Part shown: positions 37,980-51,000 of the stretch, one piece after another
Layout of the letters: every line of letters starts with the position of its first letter
Position numbering within the stretch: position 1 is the first letter of the stretch
Assembly (NCBI RefSeq): GCF_024749165.1
Contig: NZ_CP087190.1
Span: forward strand, 3,693,501 to 3,757,500
Reading direction: 5' to 3'
Length of the DNA stretch: 64,000 bases
From: Pseudomonas sp. B21-023
GTDB lineage: Bacteria; Pseudomonadota; Gammaproteobacteria; Pseudomonadales; Pseudomonadaceae
The notes under the pieces: model-generated
What the model was told of the DNA's origin: nothing
What the model saw: only the letters and a program-made list of their open reading frames with translations
The model's database searches: none
Translations under genes and position numbers: made by a program

Positions 37980-38873
37980 ATGCTCAACTATCGCCAGCTC
38001 CACTATTTCTGGGCGGTGGCCAAGACCGGCAGTATCGCCCGCGCCAGCGAACAGCTCAACCTGACGCCGCAGACCATCAGTGGCCAGATCAGCCTGTTCG
38101 AGCAGACCTGGAATCTGGAGCTGTTCCAGCGCGTCGGGCGCCAGCTGGAACTGACCGAGACCGGGCGCCAGGCCCTGGCCTACGCCGAGCAGATGTTCCA
38201 GATCGGCGGCGAGCTGGAGGCCATGCTGCGCGCCGGGCCGCAGGAGCAGATCCTGTTTCGCGTGGGGGTGGCCGATGTGGTGCCCAAGTCCATCGTCTAT
38301 CGCCTGCTGGCACCGACCATGGAGCTGGAGGAGGTATTGCGCATCAATTGCCGCGAGGACAAGCTCGAACGCCTGCTCGCGGACCTGGCGATCCAGCGCC
38401 TGGACCTGGTGATTTCCGACAGCCCCATGCCCAGCCACCTGGGCATCAAGGGCTACAGCCAGAAGCTCGGTGAGTGCGGCCTGAGCTTTTTTGCCACTCA
38501 GGCATTGGCCGAGCGCCTTGATCGCCCCTTCCCCGCCTGCCTGGACGACGCGCCGCTGTTGATCCCAGGCCAGGAAACCGTGCTGCGCAGCCGCCTGTTG
38601 CGCTGGCTGGCCGAGCAGCAGGTACAGCCGCGGATCGTCGGCGAATTCGACGACAGCGCGCTGATGCAGGCCTTCGGCCAATCGGGCAGCGGCATCTTCG
38701 TGGCCCCCAGCGTGATCGCCGAGGAGGTCTGCCGCCAGTACGGCGTGCGCCTGATCGGCCAGACCGAGGCGGTGAACGAGTCGTTCTACGCCATATCGGT
38801 GGAGCGCAAGGTCAAGCACCCGGGGATCCTGGCGATCACCGAAGGCGCGCGGCGGGAGTTGTTTCACTGGTAG
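37980..38873 (+). CDS. nhaR: LysR family regulator, NhaR type
   Basis: 297-aa regulator. The N-terminal HTH (LNYRQLHYFWAVAKTGSIAR, then ASEQLNLTPQTISGQI) is of the NhaR subtype, which activates Na+/H+ antiporter genes in E. coli. The neighbouring genes here are not antiporters. Start ATG is at the end of a short leader and gives the usual LysR N-terminus. Divergent from the small lipoprotein/terC pair. Confidence 0.88.
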   Translation: MLNYRQLHYFWAVAKTGSIARASEQLNLTPQTISGQISLFEQTWNLELFQRVGRQLELTETGRQALAYAEQMFQIGGELEAMLRAGPQEQILFRVGVADVVPKSIVYRLLAPTMELEEVLRINCREDKLERLLADLAIQRLDLVISDSPMPSHLGIKGYSQKLGECGLSFFATQALAERLDRPFPACLDDAPLLIPGQETVLRSRLLRWLAEQQVQPRIVGEFDDSALMQAFGQSGSGIFVAPSVIAEEVCRQYGVRLIGQTEAVNESFYAISVERKVKHPGILAITEGARRELFHW

Positions 38874-38945
38874 GCCCGCGCCTACAGGAGCCAGCGCGGT
38901 CTGTGGTAAAGTCGCGCGCTTTCACGTAACTGGATTGCGCTGCAC

Positions 38946-40157
38946 ATGACCCCCATCCTCCGCCTCATCAACCGCACCGGCCTGGTGACGCAGATCTGCA
39001 TCGGCCTGGTGGCCGGCATTGCCCTGGCCCTGCTCGCCCCCGCCGTGGCCCGCGAGCTGGGGTTCCTCGGCAAGGTCTTCGTCAGCGCCCTGAAGGCCGT
39101 GGCGCCGATCCTGGTGTTCATCCTGGTGATGGCCTCGATCGCCAACCATCGCCATGGCCAGGAAACCCATATCCGCCCGATCCTCTGGCTGTACCTGCTG
39201 GGCACCTTCGCCGCTGCGGTAGTGGCCGTGGTGGCCAGCATGCTGTTCCCGTCGAACCTGGTGCTGAGCACCGGCGAGGCCACGCTGAGCGCGCCCGGCG
39301 GCATCACCGAGGTGCTGCAGAACCTGTTGCTCAGCGCCGTCGACAACCCGATAAACGCACTGCTCAATGCCAACTTCATCGGCGTGCTGACCTGGGCCAT
39401 CGGCCTGGGCGTGGCCCTGCGCCATGCCGGTGACACCACCCGCACCGTGGTCGAGGACCTGTCCAACGGCGTGACCCTGATCGTGCGCGTGGTGATCCGC
39501 TTCGCCCCGCTGGGCATCTTCGGCCTGGTCAGCGCCACCCTGGCGCAGTCAGGGCTGGATGCACTGCTTGGCTACCTGCACCTGCTGGCCGTGCTGATCG
39601 GCTGCATGCTGTTCGTGGCGCTGGTGATGAACCCGCTGATCGTATTCTGGAAGATCCGCCGCAACCCCTACCCGCTGACCCTGCTGTGCCTGCGCGAGAG
39701 CGGCATCACCGCGTTCTTCACCCGCAGCTCGGCAGCCAACATCCCGGTCAACCTGGCACTGTCGGAGAAACTCGGCCTGCACGAGGACACCTATTCGGTG
39801 TCGATCCCACTGGGCGCGACCATCAACATGGCCGGTGCGGCAACCACCATCACCGTGCTCACCCTGGCCGCCGTGCACACTCTGGGCATCCCGGTCGACC
39901 TGCCGACCGCGGTGCTGCTCAGTGTGGTGGCCGCGGTCTGCGCCTGCGGCGCCTCGGGTGTGGCCGGTGGCTCGCTGCTGCTGATCCCGCTGGCCTGCAG
40001 CCTGTTCGGTATCCCCAGCGAGATCGCCATGCAGGTGGTGGCGGTCGGCTTCATCATCGGCGTGCTGCAGGATTCGGCCGAGACCGCGCTGAACTCCTCG
40101 ACCGACGTGCTGTTCACCGCCGCGGCCTGCCAGGCCATGGAGCGGCCCAGCACCTGA
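38946..40157 (+). CDS. sstT: Serine/threonine:Na+ symporter SstT
   Basis: 403-aa DAACS-family transporter for serine and threonine uptake. Motifs [28 protein letters not shown] and [14 protein letters not shown] match SstT, and re-entrant-loop serines are present. Length is as in E. coli SstT (414). Confidence 0.93.
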   Translation: MTPILRLINRTGLVTQICIGLVAGIALALLAPAVARELGFLGKVFVSALKAVAPILVFILVMASIANHRHGQETHIRPILWLYLLGTFAAAVVAVVASMLFPSNLVLSTGEATLSAPGGITEVLQNLLLSAVDNPINALLNANFIGVLTWAIGLGVALRHAGDTTRTVVEDLSNGVTLIVRVVIRFAPLGIFGLVSATLAQSGLDALLGYLHLLAVLIGCMLFVALVMNPLIVFWKIRRNPYPLTLLCLRESGITAFFTRSSAANIPVNLALSEKLGLHEDTYSVSIPLGATINMAGAATTITVLTLAAVHTLGIPVDLPTAVLLSVVAAVCACGASGVAGGSLLLIPLACSLFGIPSEIAMQVVAVGFIIGVLQDSAETALNSSTDVLFTAAACQAMERPST

Positions 40158-40281
40158 AGCCCCAGCCGTGCCAGCTCCCACGCCACAGGGGAGCTGGCTT
40201 GGCCGGCGACGCCAGCGGTGATTGCTTAAGCCCGGCGCTTTACCTAGGCTAAGGGCCTTTTCCTCGCAATGAGACAGGGCC

Positions 40282-40920
40282 ATGTCAGAACACGAAACCA
40301 CCCGCGAAGGCCGTTTCAACAGCATCGAGATCCGCGTGCTCGGTTCACTGATCGAGAAACAGGCCACCAGCCCGGAAACCTACCCCCTGACCCTCAATGC
40401 CCTGGTCCTGGCCTGCAACCAGAAGACCAGCCGTGAACCGGTGATGAACCTCTCCCCCGGCCAGGTCGGCCAGGCCCTGCGCGCCCTGGAGAACCAGGAA
40501 ATGGCGCGCCTGCAGATGGGCAGCCGCGCCGACCGTTGGGAACAGCGGGTGGACAAGGGCCTGGAGCTGGTGCCGGCGCAGCTTGTGCTGATGGGCTTGA
40601 TGTTCCTGCGTGGCCCACAGACCCTCAGCGAACTGCTGACCCGCAGCAACCGCCTGCATGAATTCGAGGATGTCGATCAGGTCCAGCACCAGCTCGAGCG
40701 CCTGGTCTCGCGGGGCCTGGCCTTGCACCTGCCGCGCCAGGCCGGCCAGCGCGAAGACCGCTACACCCACGCCCTGGGCGACCCGGCCGAGATCGAGGCG
40801 ATCCTCGCTGCCCGCCAGCAGGAAGGCGGCACGCGCGCCAGCGCGGCGGACGAGCGCATAGAGGCGCTGGAAGCACGGGTGGCGGCGCTGGAGGCGCGCC
40901 TGGCCCAGCTCGAAGGTTGA
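40282..40920 (+). CDS. YceH family (DUF480) protein
   Basis: 212-aa protein with tandem winged-helix domains ([39 protein letters not shown]) and a C-terminal coiled region ([20 protein letters not shown]). Conserved but poorly understood, possibly nucleic-acid-binding. Length and start agree with the family. Confidence 0.92.
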   Translation: MSEHETTREGRFNSIEIRVLGSLIEKQATSPETYPLTLNALVLACNQKTSREPVMNLSPGQVGQALRALENQEMARLQMGSRADRWEQRVDKGLELVPAQLVLMGLMFLRGPQTLSELLTRSNRLHEFEDVDQVQHQLERLVSRGLALHLPRQAGQREDRYTHALGDPAEIEAILAARQQEGGTRASAADERIEALEARVAALEARLAQLEG

Positions 40921-40921
40921 C

Positions 40922-41113
40922 TCAAGGCTTTTCGGCGTCGGGGAAGTTACGGCAACTCTTGCGTTCGGCCAGCTCCCGCTCACTGGGTCGCTGGTCGACG
41001 AACACAGTGCGGCCGTCGGCGTAGATTTCCAGGTAGCCCCAGTGCAGGTCCTGCTCGGTCTGCCCGGGCTTGGGCGGGACGAGCCACCAGGGTTCGCGGC
41101 TGATCAGGGTCAT
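40922..41113 (-). CDS. Small conserved hypothetical protein
   Basis: 63-aa soluble protein starting MTLISREPWWLVPPKPGQTE, with GGAG upstream. It is convergent with yceH, ends at the base next to its stop, and has no recognised domain. Confidence 0.7.
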   Translation of the reverse strand: MTLISREPWWLVPPKPGQTEQDLHWGYLEIYADGRTVFVDQRPSERELAERKSCRNFPDAEKP

Positions 41114-41279
41114 GGCGGGCTCCAGCGAATGTCTGGGGTAACTATAGACAGGCGTGCCAGGCGGGATTGTTCCTCCAAGAGCAATTATGAAGTGCCCAGG
41201 GCACCGATTCTCCCCGCCAGCCGACCGGACTACTCTCGGTTCTGCAAACCAAGCCCACCGACCTTGAGGATTGACCACG

Positions 41280-41744
41280 ATGTCCCGCCCACCATTGCCC
41301 CCGTTCACCCGTGAAACCGCCATCGAGAAAGTCCGCCTTGCCGAAGACGGCTGGAACAGCCGCGACGCCGCCAAGGTGGCCCTGGCCTACACCACCGACA
41401 CCCACTGGCGCAATCGCGCCGAATTCTGCAGCAGCCGCGAAGAGGCCCAGGCCTTCCTCACCCGCAAGTGGAACCGCGAGCTCGAATACCGCCTGATCAA
41501 GGAGCTCTGGGCCTTCACCGACAACCGCATTGCCGTGCGCTACGCCTATGAGTACCGCGACGACAGCGGCCAGTGGTACCGCGCCTACGGCAACGAGAAC
41601 TGGGAGTTCGCCGAGGACGGCCTGATGCGCAATCGCCACGCCAGCATCAACGAACAACCCATCAGCGAAGCCGAGCGCAAGTTCCGCTGGCCACTGGGGC
41701 GCCGTCCGGACGATCACCCGGGCCTGAGCGACTTCGGCTTCTGA
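41280..41744 (+). CDS. DUF1348 / NTF2-like protein
   Basis: 154-aa protein of the DUF1348 family in the NTF2-like superfamily: [51 protein letters not shown] and [14 protein letters not shown] are its standard blocks. Function unknown in general. The ATG at 41280 was taken; a TTG three codons earlier is possible. Confidence 0.9.
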   Translation: MSRPPLPPFTRETAIEKVRLAEDGWNSRDAAKVALAYTTDTHWRNRAEFCSSREEAQAFLTRKWNRELEYRLIKELWAFTDNRIAVRYAYEYRDDSGQWYRAYGNENWEFAEDGLMRNRHASINEQPISEAERKFRWPLGRRPDDHPGLSDFGF

Positions 41745-42057
41745 AGCCCGACACCGGATCAGCGGGGCCGCTCCACGGCCCCGTTTCAGGTTTGGGAAAC
41801 GGACTACGCGGTCTGGGGAAACAGTGAGCGCAGCGCTGCCAGACTTTGCGGCGAATCCACTTCAGGACAGCCCGATGACCCTCCTTGATGCCTTTTTACA
41901 GCGTCGCCGATGGTGCCCGGACCGTGCTGGGCAAGGCCAGCCCCGGCGCAAGGTCCGGGTCGGCGAAATGATCAGTCTGCGCAGGGTCGATGACCAGACG
42001 GCCGGCGTGCGTTCCTAGGCTGTGTGTTTGGATGAAGTGGAGCAGCAAGCAAAGACC
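41745..42057. other. Intergenic stretch without a convincing gene
   Basis: About 310 bp between the DUF1348 gene and the end of pehA. Short frames exist on both strands, but none has a ribosome site, a recognisable product or gene-like composition. Confidence 0.5.
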
Positions 42058-42089
42058 TGGCGCAGCGCCGCTGACGCGACGCTGCGCCA
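42058..42089 (-). terminator. Terminator-like hairpin after pehA
   Basis: Perfect 10-bp stem TGGCGCAGCG/CGCTGCGCCA starting 6 bases after the pehA stop. The T run on the minus strand is weak. Confidence 0.6.
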
Positions 42090-42094
42090 TTGCC

Positions 42095-45000
42095 TCAGGA
42101 CGCCAGGATAAAGTCCGCCGCCGTCACGCTGGTCGCATCCCCCACCCCGACCAGGCGGATGGAGTCAGGCCCACCGAAACTCACCAGCGTATCGGCGCCC
42201 ACATCGGCAATGCTGACGCTGCCGGCAAAGGTCGCCGCGGTAATGCTCAGTGCCGTGATATCCAGCCGGTCCTGGCCGCCTGCCGGGGCGGCGTCGAAAC
42301 CGAACACCTGATCGGTGCCGAAGCCCGCCGCGAACTGGAAGATATCGTTGCCGTCGTTGGCGACCAGCGTGTCGTTGCCAGCCCCGCCACTGACGATGTC
42401 GTCACCGGCACCGCCATCGACGAAGTCATTGCCGTTGCCACCCTGCACCACATCGTTGCCGCCCCCGCCCAGCACCGTGTCGTCGCCATCGCCACCGGCC
42501 AGCACATCGATGCCGACGCCACCATCGAGGTTGTCGTTGCCGGCCCCGGCCTGCAGCGTATCGTTGCCAACGCCGCCATTGAGCGTGTCGTTGCCGTCAC
42601 CGCCGTCGAGGCTGTCATCGCCACCACCACCGTTGAGGCTGTCCGCGCCAAGGCCACCGATCAACTGGTCGTTGCCGGCATCGCCATTGAGCGTGTCGTT
42701 GCCCGCGTTGCCGATGAGGGTGTCGTTACCACCGTCGCCCGTGAGCGTATCGTTGCCGACACCGCCGGTGATGACGTTGTTCAGCCCGTTGCCGGTGCCG
42801 ACGAAATTGCCAGCGCCGGTGTAGGTCAGGTTCTCGACGTTGGCACCCAGGCTGTAGCTGGCCAGCGCGGTCAGCACGGTGTCGGTACCACCACCGCCTG
42901 CCTCGACCACCACATCCGAGGCAGAGTCGACAATGTAGGTGTCGTTGCCGGCACCGCCTACCATTCGGTCACCACCTGCCCCGCCATCGAGCCGGTCGTT
43001 GCCGGCAGCACCCGTGAGGGTGTTGGCCAGTGCGTTGCCTAAACCTGCGAAGTTGCCGTTGCCGGTGTAGGTGAGGTTCTCGACATTGGCGCCCAGTTGG
43101 TAGCTGAGCAGGCTGGTCTGCACCAGGTCGGTGCCGCCACCGGCCACCTCGATGACACTGTCGCCTACATTGTCGACCACGAAGGTGTCGTTGCCGAGGC
43201 CACCGTCCATGGCGTCCGCGCCAAGGCCGCCGTTGAGGGTGTCGTTGCCGTCCTCCCCGAACAGGAAGTCATCGTCGTCGCCGCCGTTGAGGATGTCGTT
43301 GCCCACCCCGCCGAACAGCTGGTCGACGGCCCCCAGGCCATTGAGCGTGTCGTTGCCGCCCAGGCCACGCAGCACATCGTTGCCGACGCCACCGGTGAGG
43401 GTATTCGCCGCATTGGTACCCACCAGCGTGACGCCACTCAGCAGGCGCACCGCGGTGGTCGCCGCGGAGGTCACCGTCTCCTGGGCGCCGAAGCCGTCGG
43501 TGTAGCGCACGATCACCCGCAGTTGCTGGTTGCCCTGGGCGAAGCCCGGGGTGTAGCTAGCTGCGGTGGCGCCGGCGATGTTGACGAAGTTGCCAGCCAC
43601 GCCCTGCTGCCACTGGAAGCTGAAGGCCCCCAGCCCGTCGAGGTCGGCGATGCCGGCGGTTGAGGCAGTCAGCAGTTGCCCCTGGTCCGGCGTGGTATCG
43701 CTGATCAGCACCGCGCCGGTCGGCGCGTCGTTGACGTTGGCCACCGGGCCGAGGATGTCGCTGGCGGCGCGCTCGGCCACGCCGAAGGTGTCCACGTAGC
43801 CCACCTGCACCCGCACATGCTGGCCGACCTGGGGCTGGCCGAGGGTAAAGGTACTGGCAGTAGCGCCGCCGATGTCAAGCCAGCCCCCACCGTTGTTCAT
43901 CTGCCATTGGAAGGTGAACGGCGCGCCACCGATACCATCGGCGTCGACGATGGTAGCCGGGTTGGCGGTCAGTACCTGGTTCTGCGCCAGCAGCCCGGCC
44001 ACGGCGGGCCCGCTGCTGGGCGCGCTGTTGGCCGACGAATCGACAATCTCCAGAGTGCCCTTGGCGTCCTGGTAGACCGCACGTACACGAATGTTCAGGC
44101 CGGCGACATCGTCCGCCACCCGATAAGTGCTGCCGGTCACCCGCGAGGCTTCGCCGGCGGCAACGAAGGTGATGTCCTCATACACGCCCGTGCCGGGGAT
44201 GCTCTCGACCTGCCAGTAGTAAGCCACCGGCCCGTTCAGCGCGCCGTTCGGGTTGCCCGCGCCCTGGTTGTCGGCATCGTGCACCGCCAGGTTGCTGACC
44301 CGCAGCAGTTGGCCCGCGACCGGTGTGTCATCGCGCAGGCCGCTGGCATCGTCGACGATCGCCAGGTGACCGGTAGGGCCGTTGTTGATGGCGCTGCCCA
44401 CGCCCGAGGCCAGGGCGCCGTCGGCGAACTGCAGGCGCTCGATGCCAGTCAGGCGGTCGGCGCCGTCGCGCCCGACCACCGTGTCGGTGACGATCACGGT
44501 GTTGCCCTCGATGACGATACGGTAGTCGGTGGCAATGCCCGAGAACAGCGCGGTGTCGTACTGGTCGGTACCGCTGAGGATCTCCCGCACGATCACCAGC
44601 TGGCCGGGGTTGTAGGTGCCCTTGAGCATCAGTGGCACCATCGGTTCCATGCTGTCGAACGAAGCGATTTCCGCCCCGCTGCCGTCGTTGTTGGCACGCA
44701 CGCTGATGCGCACGTTCAGCCACTTGTCGCCATCGAGGATGTCGTCGCCGCCACGCCCTTCGATCAGGTCGCTGCCGCTGCCGCCGAGGATGATGTTGCC
44801 GCCGTCGTAGAAGGTCGCGCCGGCGCGCAGCAGCCCGGCCAAGCCGTTGATCAGGCTGATGTTGGTGAGCACGCTGCCGGTGGCCCCGGCAGTCGGCAGC
44901 GAGGTGGCGTCCTCGTTGTCGCCGCGCAGGAAGTCGCCATGCGCCGAGCCCGAAAGGCCTTCCATGATGTCGAAGCGCACCAGCGCCGAGGCCCCCGAGC

Positions 45001-48000
45001 CCGGAACCGGCGGCACATCGAAGAAGCGGTCGCTGTAGTCGATGCTCACGCCCTGGGCCAGGCCCTTGAAGGTTGCCCAGTCATAGCCCGAGCCGCCGAT
45101 GTAGCGATCGCCGAAGCCGAGGCTGCCGACCATGATGTCGTCACCGCCCTCGCCGTTGAACTTGTCGTTCTCGTTGCCGCCGACGAACACGTCGTTACCG
45201 ATCACCGGGTCGTTGCCAAGCGGGTCGAAGTTGTCGCCGGGAGCCCCGTCCGAGGTACCCTTTTCGATCCAGTCATCGCCTTCGTTGCCCATGTCCTGCT
45301 CGTTGGCCTTGCTGCCGAGGATGAAGTCGTTGCCCTGGCCGCCGATGGCTTCGGAGGCATCCTCGCCGGTGACGATGAAGTCGTTGCCGAAGCCGCCGAT
45401 GATCAGGTTGACGCCATTGCCACCATGCAGCACATCGTTGCCGTCTCCGCCCTGGATGTTGTCGTCGCCGCCCATGTCGCTGATGATGTCGTCGCCGGCG
45501 CCACCGCGCAGCTGGTCGTTGCCGTAGCCCCCTTCGATACGATCGTTGCCGCCATCACCCCAGACCGTGTCATCACCTTCGCTGGAAACGAGGATGTCAT
45601 CGCCCTGGGTGCCGCCCAGCACGATGTGCTGGTCACCGGCATAGCGGATGTAGTTGCTGTCGGGGCCATCGGTCAGCGGGCTGTCGCGGAACACCACTTG
45701 CTGGCCGTTTTCACCCAGCGGGTCGGCGTTGCCCAGGCCATCGTTGTACTGCTTGTCGCGATCCAGTTCCAGGTAGAAACCGGGATCGGAGAACACCAGC
45801 CCCGGCAAGTGGGTGGCCGAGGTGTTGGCCATGATCAGCTTGGCGAACGAGTTGCTCTCAAGCTCCGCGTTCATCGACAGGCCGGCGGTGCGCTCCAGGT
45901 AGTAGAAACGGTCGCCGTCCTGGAGTTTCTCCAGCTGGTTCTCGAACACGAAATTGAAGGTGCTGCCGAGCATGCCGCCGAACGGCGTCTTGGCCTCGGC
46001 CAGACCGCCGATCCACAGGTCGATGGCATCGACGCCGGTCACCGTCACACCCTTGAGGTCATCGGCAGTGCCCATCACCCCATCCTTGCCGGCCAGGGTC
46101 ACGTTGGCCCAGGTGCCGCTGCCGTTGAGGAAGTCCAGGCGGTCGCTCGGCGCGCCAGCGCCGCCGAATACCAGGGCCAACGCCGCGGCACGCTTGTCGT
46201 CCAAGGTGATGGCCGAGGTGATGCTGCCGTGGGTGCCATAGGCTGCAATGAAGTTGATCAGCGACTCCGGATGCTTCAAGTGCTGCACCAGGTCGACCCA
46301 ACTGGTATAGGGCTTGAGCTGGGTGTCTCCGGTCTGCCCGAAGATGTCGCGGCGCACGGCGTTGAGCGATGGGATGCCGACATCGCGGCCACGGGCGATG
46401 TTGATCGCCGGCAGGTCCAGTGGCAGGCCGAGCAGGTTGTTGCGCAGCGCCTCGGTGACGAACTCGTCGATCTCGTTGCCGGCCTGGCGGGTCACCCCAC
46501 GCACGATGGCGCTGGTCGCCTCCTCCGGCGTCACGCCGCTGGCGGCATACGCCAACGGGTTGAGGAATGCCGCGATCAGGCCGAGCTGCTGCTCGGGGTT
46601 GGCGCTGGTCGGGTCACCGATCACTTTGAAGTCGATGTCGAAACGGTCGACGGTTTCGGTCAGCATCGAGTGACCGAAGCGGTACACGGTGTGCGCGAAC
46701 TCGGCGACGATCGAGGCATCGAGGTCGACGTCGTAGACCTGGGTCGGGGCGAAGAACAAGTCCACGCGCGGCTGGATGGTACGGGCAAACTCCTCGAACA
46801 CCAGGTGCTGGTACTGCATCTCGGTGCCGAACTTGGCCGCCTGGAACAACCGCTCGCCGTTCCACACCAGCGCATCGACCTCTGCCTGGCTGACAGGCAA
46901 GGCGCTGACCGGCGCGAGCAGCCATTCGTTGAGGAAGGCCAGGTCGCCCGAGTCGAGCACGGTGTCCTGGGTCTGCGCTACCAGCCGGTTGTGCTCGGCA
47001 TGGAAGATCGCATGCACCGCCGTCAGACCGATGTTCTCGTTGACCCGGCCATCGCCGGCGATGTAGTGGGCGTCCAGCAGTTCGTTGTCGTAGGCCAGGT
47101 TGGCGCCGGTGTGCGGGTTGACCGGCACGGCATTGCCGGTGGCAGCGTCGGCGTCGGGGGCCAGCACTCCACCGGTGAACACTGGCACGGCATTGTGGGC
47201 GATATCGGCAAGGAACTGGTGGCCGGTGCGCACCGCGTTGGTCAGGTCGATCGGCGCCAGCGGGTTGCCCTCGACCAGCACGTCGTCAGCAGTGCCGCCC
47301 AGGCCGTCGGCGCCCTTCATCACCACCATCGGATAGCCATGCGGCCCTTTGATGAAGTTGCCATAGGCGTCGGTGGCCAACAGCGGCACATTGTCGACGT
47401 CGGCGTCGGTGAGGCGGAGGCCGAGAATGTCGTTGGCCTGGGCCTTGACCACCTTCCAGGTGGCCATGCCACCGATCTCGCTGTCGTCGCCGGTACCGAA
47501 CTTGCCGTCGCTACCCAGGTCGCGGTTGGTGATCAGCCGGCCAGTGGCGATGGGACCGCTGGCGGTGAGCTGGTAGCCACGCAGGAACACCTGGTGCGAG
47601 GGGTGCGAGCTGTAGGTCTGGTTCTGGTCCACGAAGGGCGTGGTGGTGTTGCTGTGCTCATGGATGTCATCGGCGTTGCCGAGGATGCCGTCCGGCCCTG
47701 GCAGGTTGGTGGCTCGGGTCAGCACCATGAAGTTGGCGGCGCCGCCTGGCACGTACAGCGGATCGTCCGGCTGCAAGGGGATGAAGATGGTCCCCGAACC
47801 GCCCTTGGTGACCAGGTCCAGGCCATGGTCGAAGAACTGGCCGAAGAAGGTCATCCAGGCATTGAATGGCGCCGACAGCCCGGCATCCGCCGCAGTGTTC
47901 TCGAACAGGAAGACATCATGGTCGTCGCCGGTGCCGAACTGGCCGTCCATACCTGGGCTGGCGACCACCCGCACACCGTCCTTGAGCTGGTCGTCGTTGC

Positions 48001-51000
48001 CGGGGGTGCCGAAGTCCAGCACGCCGTTGGCGCCGGGGTCGTAGGCGCTGGCGTAGGCCGCCGGGTTGTTCGAAGTCTGGTCGACGATCAGGTTGCTGAT
48101 GGTGCGTGGCTGCGAGTCGAACACGTAGCCGCTGGTCTGCTGGTAGGACGAGCCGGGAATGGCCGGCGAACCCGGACCGAAGAAGCCGGCGGGCGCGCCC
48201 TCGGCAGCGTTGAACACCGGGTCGGTCAGACGCGGGAAGACATGGTCGGCGGCGCCGTAGCCGGTGTGGTCGTGGCCATTGAGGTTCATCAGGTTGTTGT
48301 TAGAGCCGTCGACCGCACGCAGGCCCAGGGGCGCGCGGATGTTGGGGATCAACGAGAGTATGTCCTGACCGGCGGCGTGCGCCTCGGCAATCTTGATCTG
48401 GGCCAGGATGAAGTTGAGGTCGGAGCGGACCATGTGCAGGCCATCGCCCCCCGCGCTGGCATCGACCACCGGCGTCGGCGCAGTCGGCACCATGGGGGCG
48501 CCGGCCTCGACCACGCTGGTGGGCGCGCTGAACAGCACCTCGGTGGTGCCATGGCCGTCCTGGTAGATCGCCTTGACCCGCAGCGACAGCCCGGCCAGGT
48601 CCGGCGACACCTTGAACGCGGTGCCATCGGCGCTCTGGAACGCCAGGTCGCCGGCCGGCAGCAGGATGATGTCCTGGAACACGCCGCTGCCGGGGTCGGC
48701 CTCGAACTGCCAGAAGTAGGACACCGACGCGTTGGCCAGAGTACCCAGCGGGTTGCCCGCTGCGACATTGTCGCCATCGCGCACGCCGGCCATGCTCACG
48801 CTGAGGATATCGCCGACGGTGATCGCACCACCGTTGCCGTCGCTGAGGCTCGGGCTGCCGGTCGGCTGCGCGTTCAGCCCTGGCACCAGTACGCGCTGGG
48901 CATCGGCGAACTGCAGGCGCTCGATATGCAGCAGGGTATCGGTGCCGTCACGACCGGCCACGGTGTCGGTCACGGTCCACACATCGTCCGCCAGGTCGGC
49001 GGTACCACGGGTGTCCTGGGTCACCACGTACTCGGCCTGCACCCCGGAGAAGACCGCGGTGTCGAAGGCGGCGCCGCCGGTCGAGGTGCCGGGCAGGATC
49101 TCGCGGATGGCCTTGAGCTGGCCCGGGTTGTAGGTGCGGTCGAGCATGAACGGGATCATCTCGACCATGCTGTCGAAGCTGGCAATCTCGGGCCCTGTGT
49201 GGTCGACGTCATCCGCGGCGTAGACCGCGATGCGCACGTTGAGCCACTTGTCACCATCGATCAGGTCGTCACCGCCACGGCCTTCGATCAGGTCGCTGCC
49301 ATTGCCGCCCAGCAGGATGTTGCCGGTGGCGAAGCCGGTAGTCGGCAGCCCGGCGTCGGCGAGGAACTGCGCCAACCCGCGGATCAGCGCAACATTGCTC
49401 AGGGCGCTGCCCGTCGTGCCACCATGGTTGAGGATGGTCACCGCATCGACGTCATCGCCCTTGAGCACGTCGGCGAACCGCGAACCGGACAGCCCTTCGA
49501 CCTCGGCGAAGCGGTCGAGGATCGACGCCGGCGAGGCGCCGACCGGGTTGAACACCCCGGCGTTCTGGTTCGGCGCGTTGCCATGGGGCTGCGCCAGCGC
49601 GGCCAGGCTCAGGTCGGCGGTGACGCCGACCTGGTCGTTCTTGTAGGTGACCCAGTCGAAGCCGGACATGCCGTCCATCTTGTCCTGGGCATCGCTGCCG
49701 ACGAAGATGTCGTCGCCGCCCTCACCGATCATTTCGTCGAATCCGCCGCCACCGACGAAGATATCGTTGCCCACCACTTCATCGGTGAGTAGCGGCGCGA
49801 AGTTGTCGCCCGGTGCGCCGTCCTGGGTGCCCTTCTCGATCCAGTCGTCGCCCTCGTTGCCGGTGGGCGGCAGGTTGGTCTTGGCGCCAAGGATGAAGTC
49901 GTCGCCCTGGCCGCCGAAGGTGGTGCTGATGTCTTCGGTGGTGATGATGAAGTCCTGGCCATCGCCGCCAAGGATCAGGTTGCCGGCAGCAAGCATGCTG
50001 CCCGCCACGATTACATCGTTGCCGGCGTTGCCCTCCAGGCGGTTGTCGCCGAACGCATCGGTGATGATGTCGTCGCCTGCACCACCGAGGACGGCGTCGT
50101 TACCGGCGCCGCCCTCGAGGTAGTCGTTGCCGCCATCGCCATACAGCGTGTCGTCGCCTTCGCCGGAGATGATGATGTCGTCGCCCGAAGTACCGCCGAG
50201 CACCACATGGTCTTCGCCGGTGTAGTGCAGGTAGTTGCTGTCAGCGCCCTCGGTATCGGGATTGTCGCGGATCACCAGCGGCACGATCTCCACGCCGTTG
50301 ATCTGCAGGCCGCCGGTAGGATCGGCGCGACCGTCACCGCCCAGCCCGGTGAACTGGTTGGCCTGGTTCACCTCCAGGGTGAAGGTCGGCGTCAGGAACA
50401 CAGTGTTGGACAGGTGGGTGACATCCGAGTTGGCCATGATCAGCTTGGCGAACGAGTTGTTTTCCAGCTCCGCGCCGAAGTTCAGCCCGGCGGTACGCGC
50501 CAGGTAGTAGAAGCGGTCGCCGTTCTGCAGGGCCTCCAGCTGGGTCTCGAAGACGAAGTTGAAGGACGAGCCGAGCATGCCGCCGAAGGGCATCTTCTGT
50601 TCGGCCAGGCCGCCCACCCAGAAGTCGATGGCATCGACCCCGGTGACCGTCACCGCGGTCAGGTCGTCCGCGGTGCCCAGCACGCCGTCCTGGCCGGCCT
50701 TGGTCACATTGGCCCAGCTGCCGGTGCCATTGAGGAACTCCAGGCGGTCGGCGGGTGCGCCGCTGCCCCCCAGCACCAACGCCAGCGCCGCGGCGCGTTT
50801 GTCGGCCAGAGTCGCCGCCGAGGTGATGGTGCCATGGGTGCCATAGGCGGCGATGAAGTTGACCAGCGACGCCGGGTGCTTGAGGTGGTCGGCAAAGTCG
50901 ACCCAACTGATATAGGGCTTGAGCTGGCTGTCGCCGGTCATCGCGTAGAACTCGCGCCGCGCCTCGTTGAGCGAAGGGATACCGGTATCACGACCACGCG

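Noticed and set aside
41824..42018. 64-codon frame between the DUF1348 gene and pehA
   Set aside because: No usable start context or recognisable product, and overlapping frames on both strands are equally open.
42315..42824. Ser/Pro/Leu-rich plus-strand frames over the RTX repeats
   Set aside because: Periodic DNA of the nonapeptide repeats keeps other frames open; not genes, and not a CRISPR array since repeat units are coding and degenerate.
43676..49792. 2038-codon plus-strand open frame inside pehA
   Set aside because: Opposite-strand shadow of the repetitive, GC-rich RTX/peroxidase gene; the minus-strand frame carries all recognised motifs.
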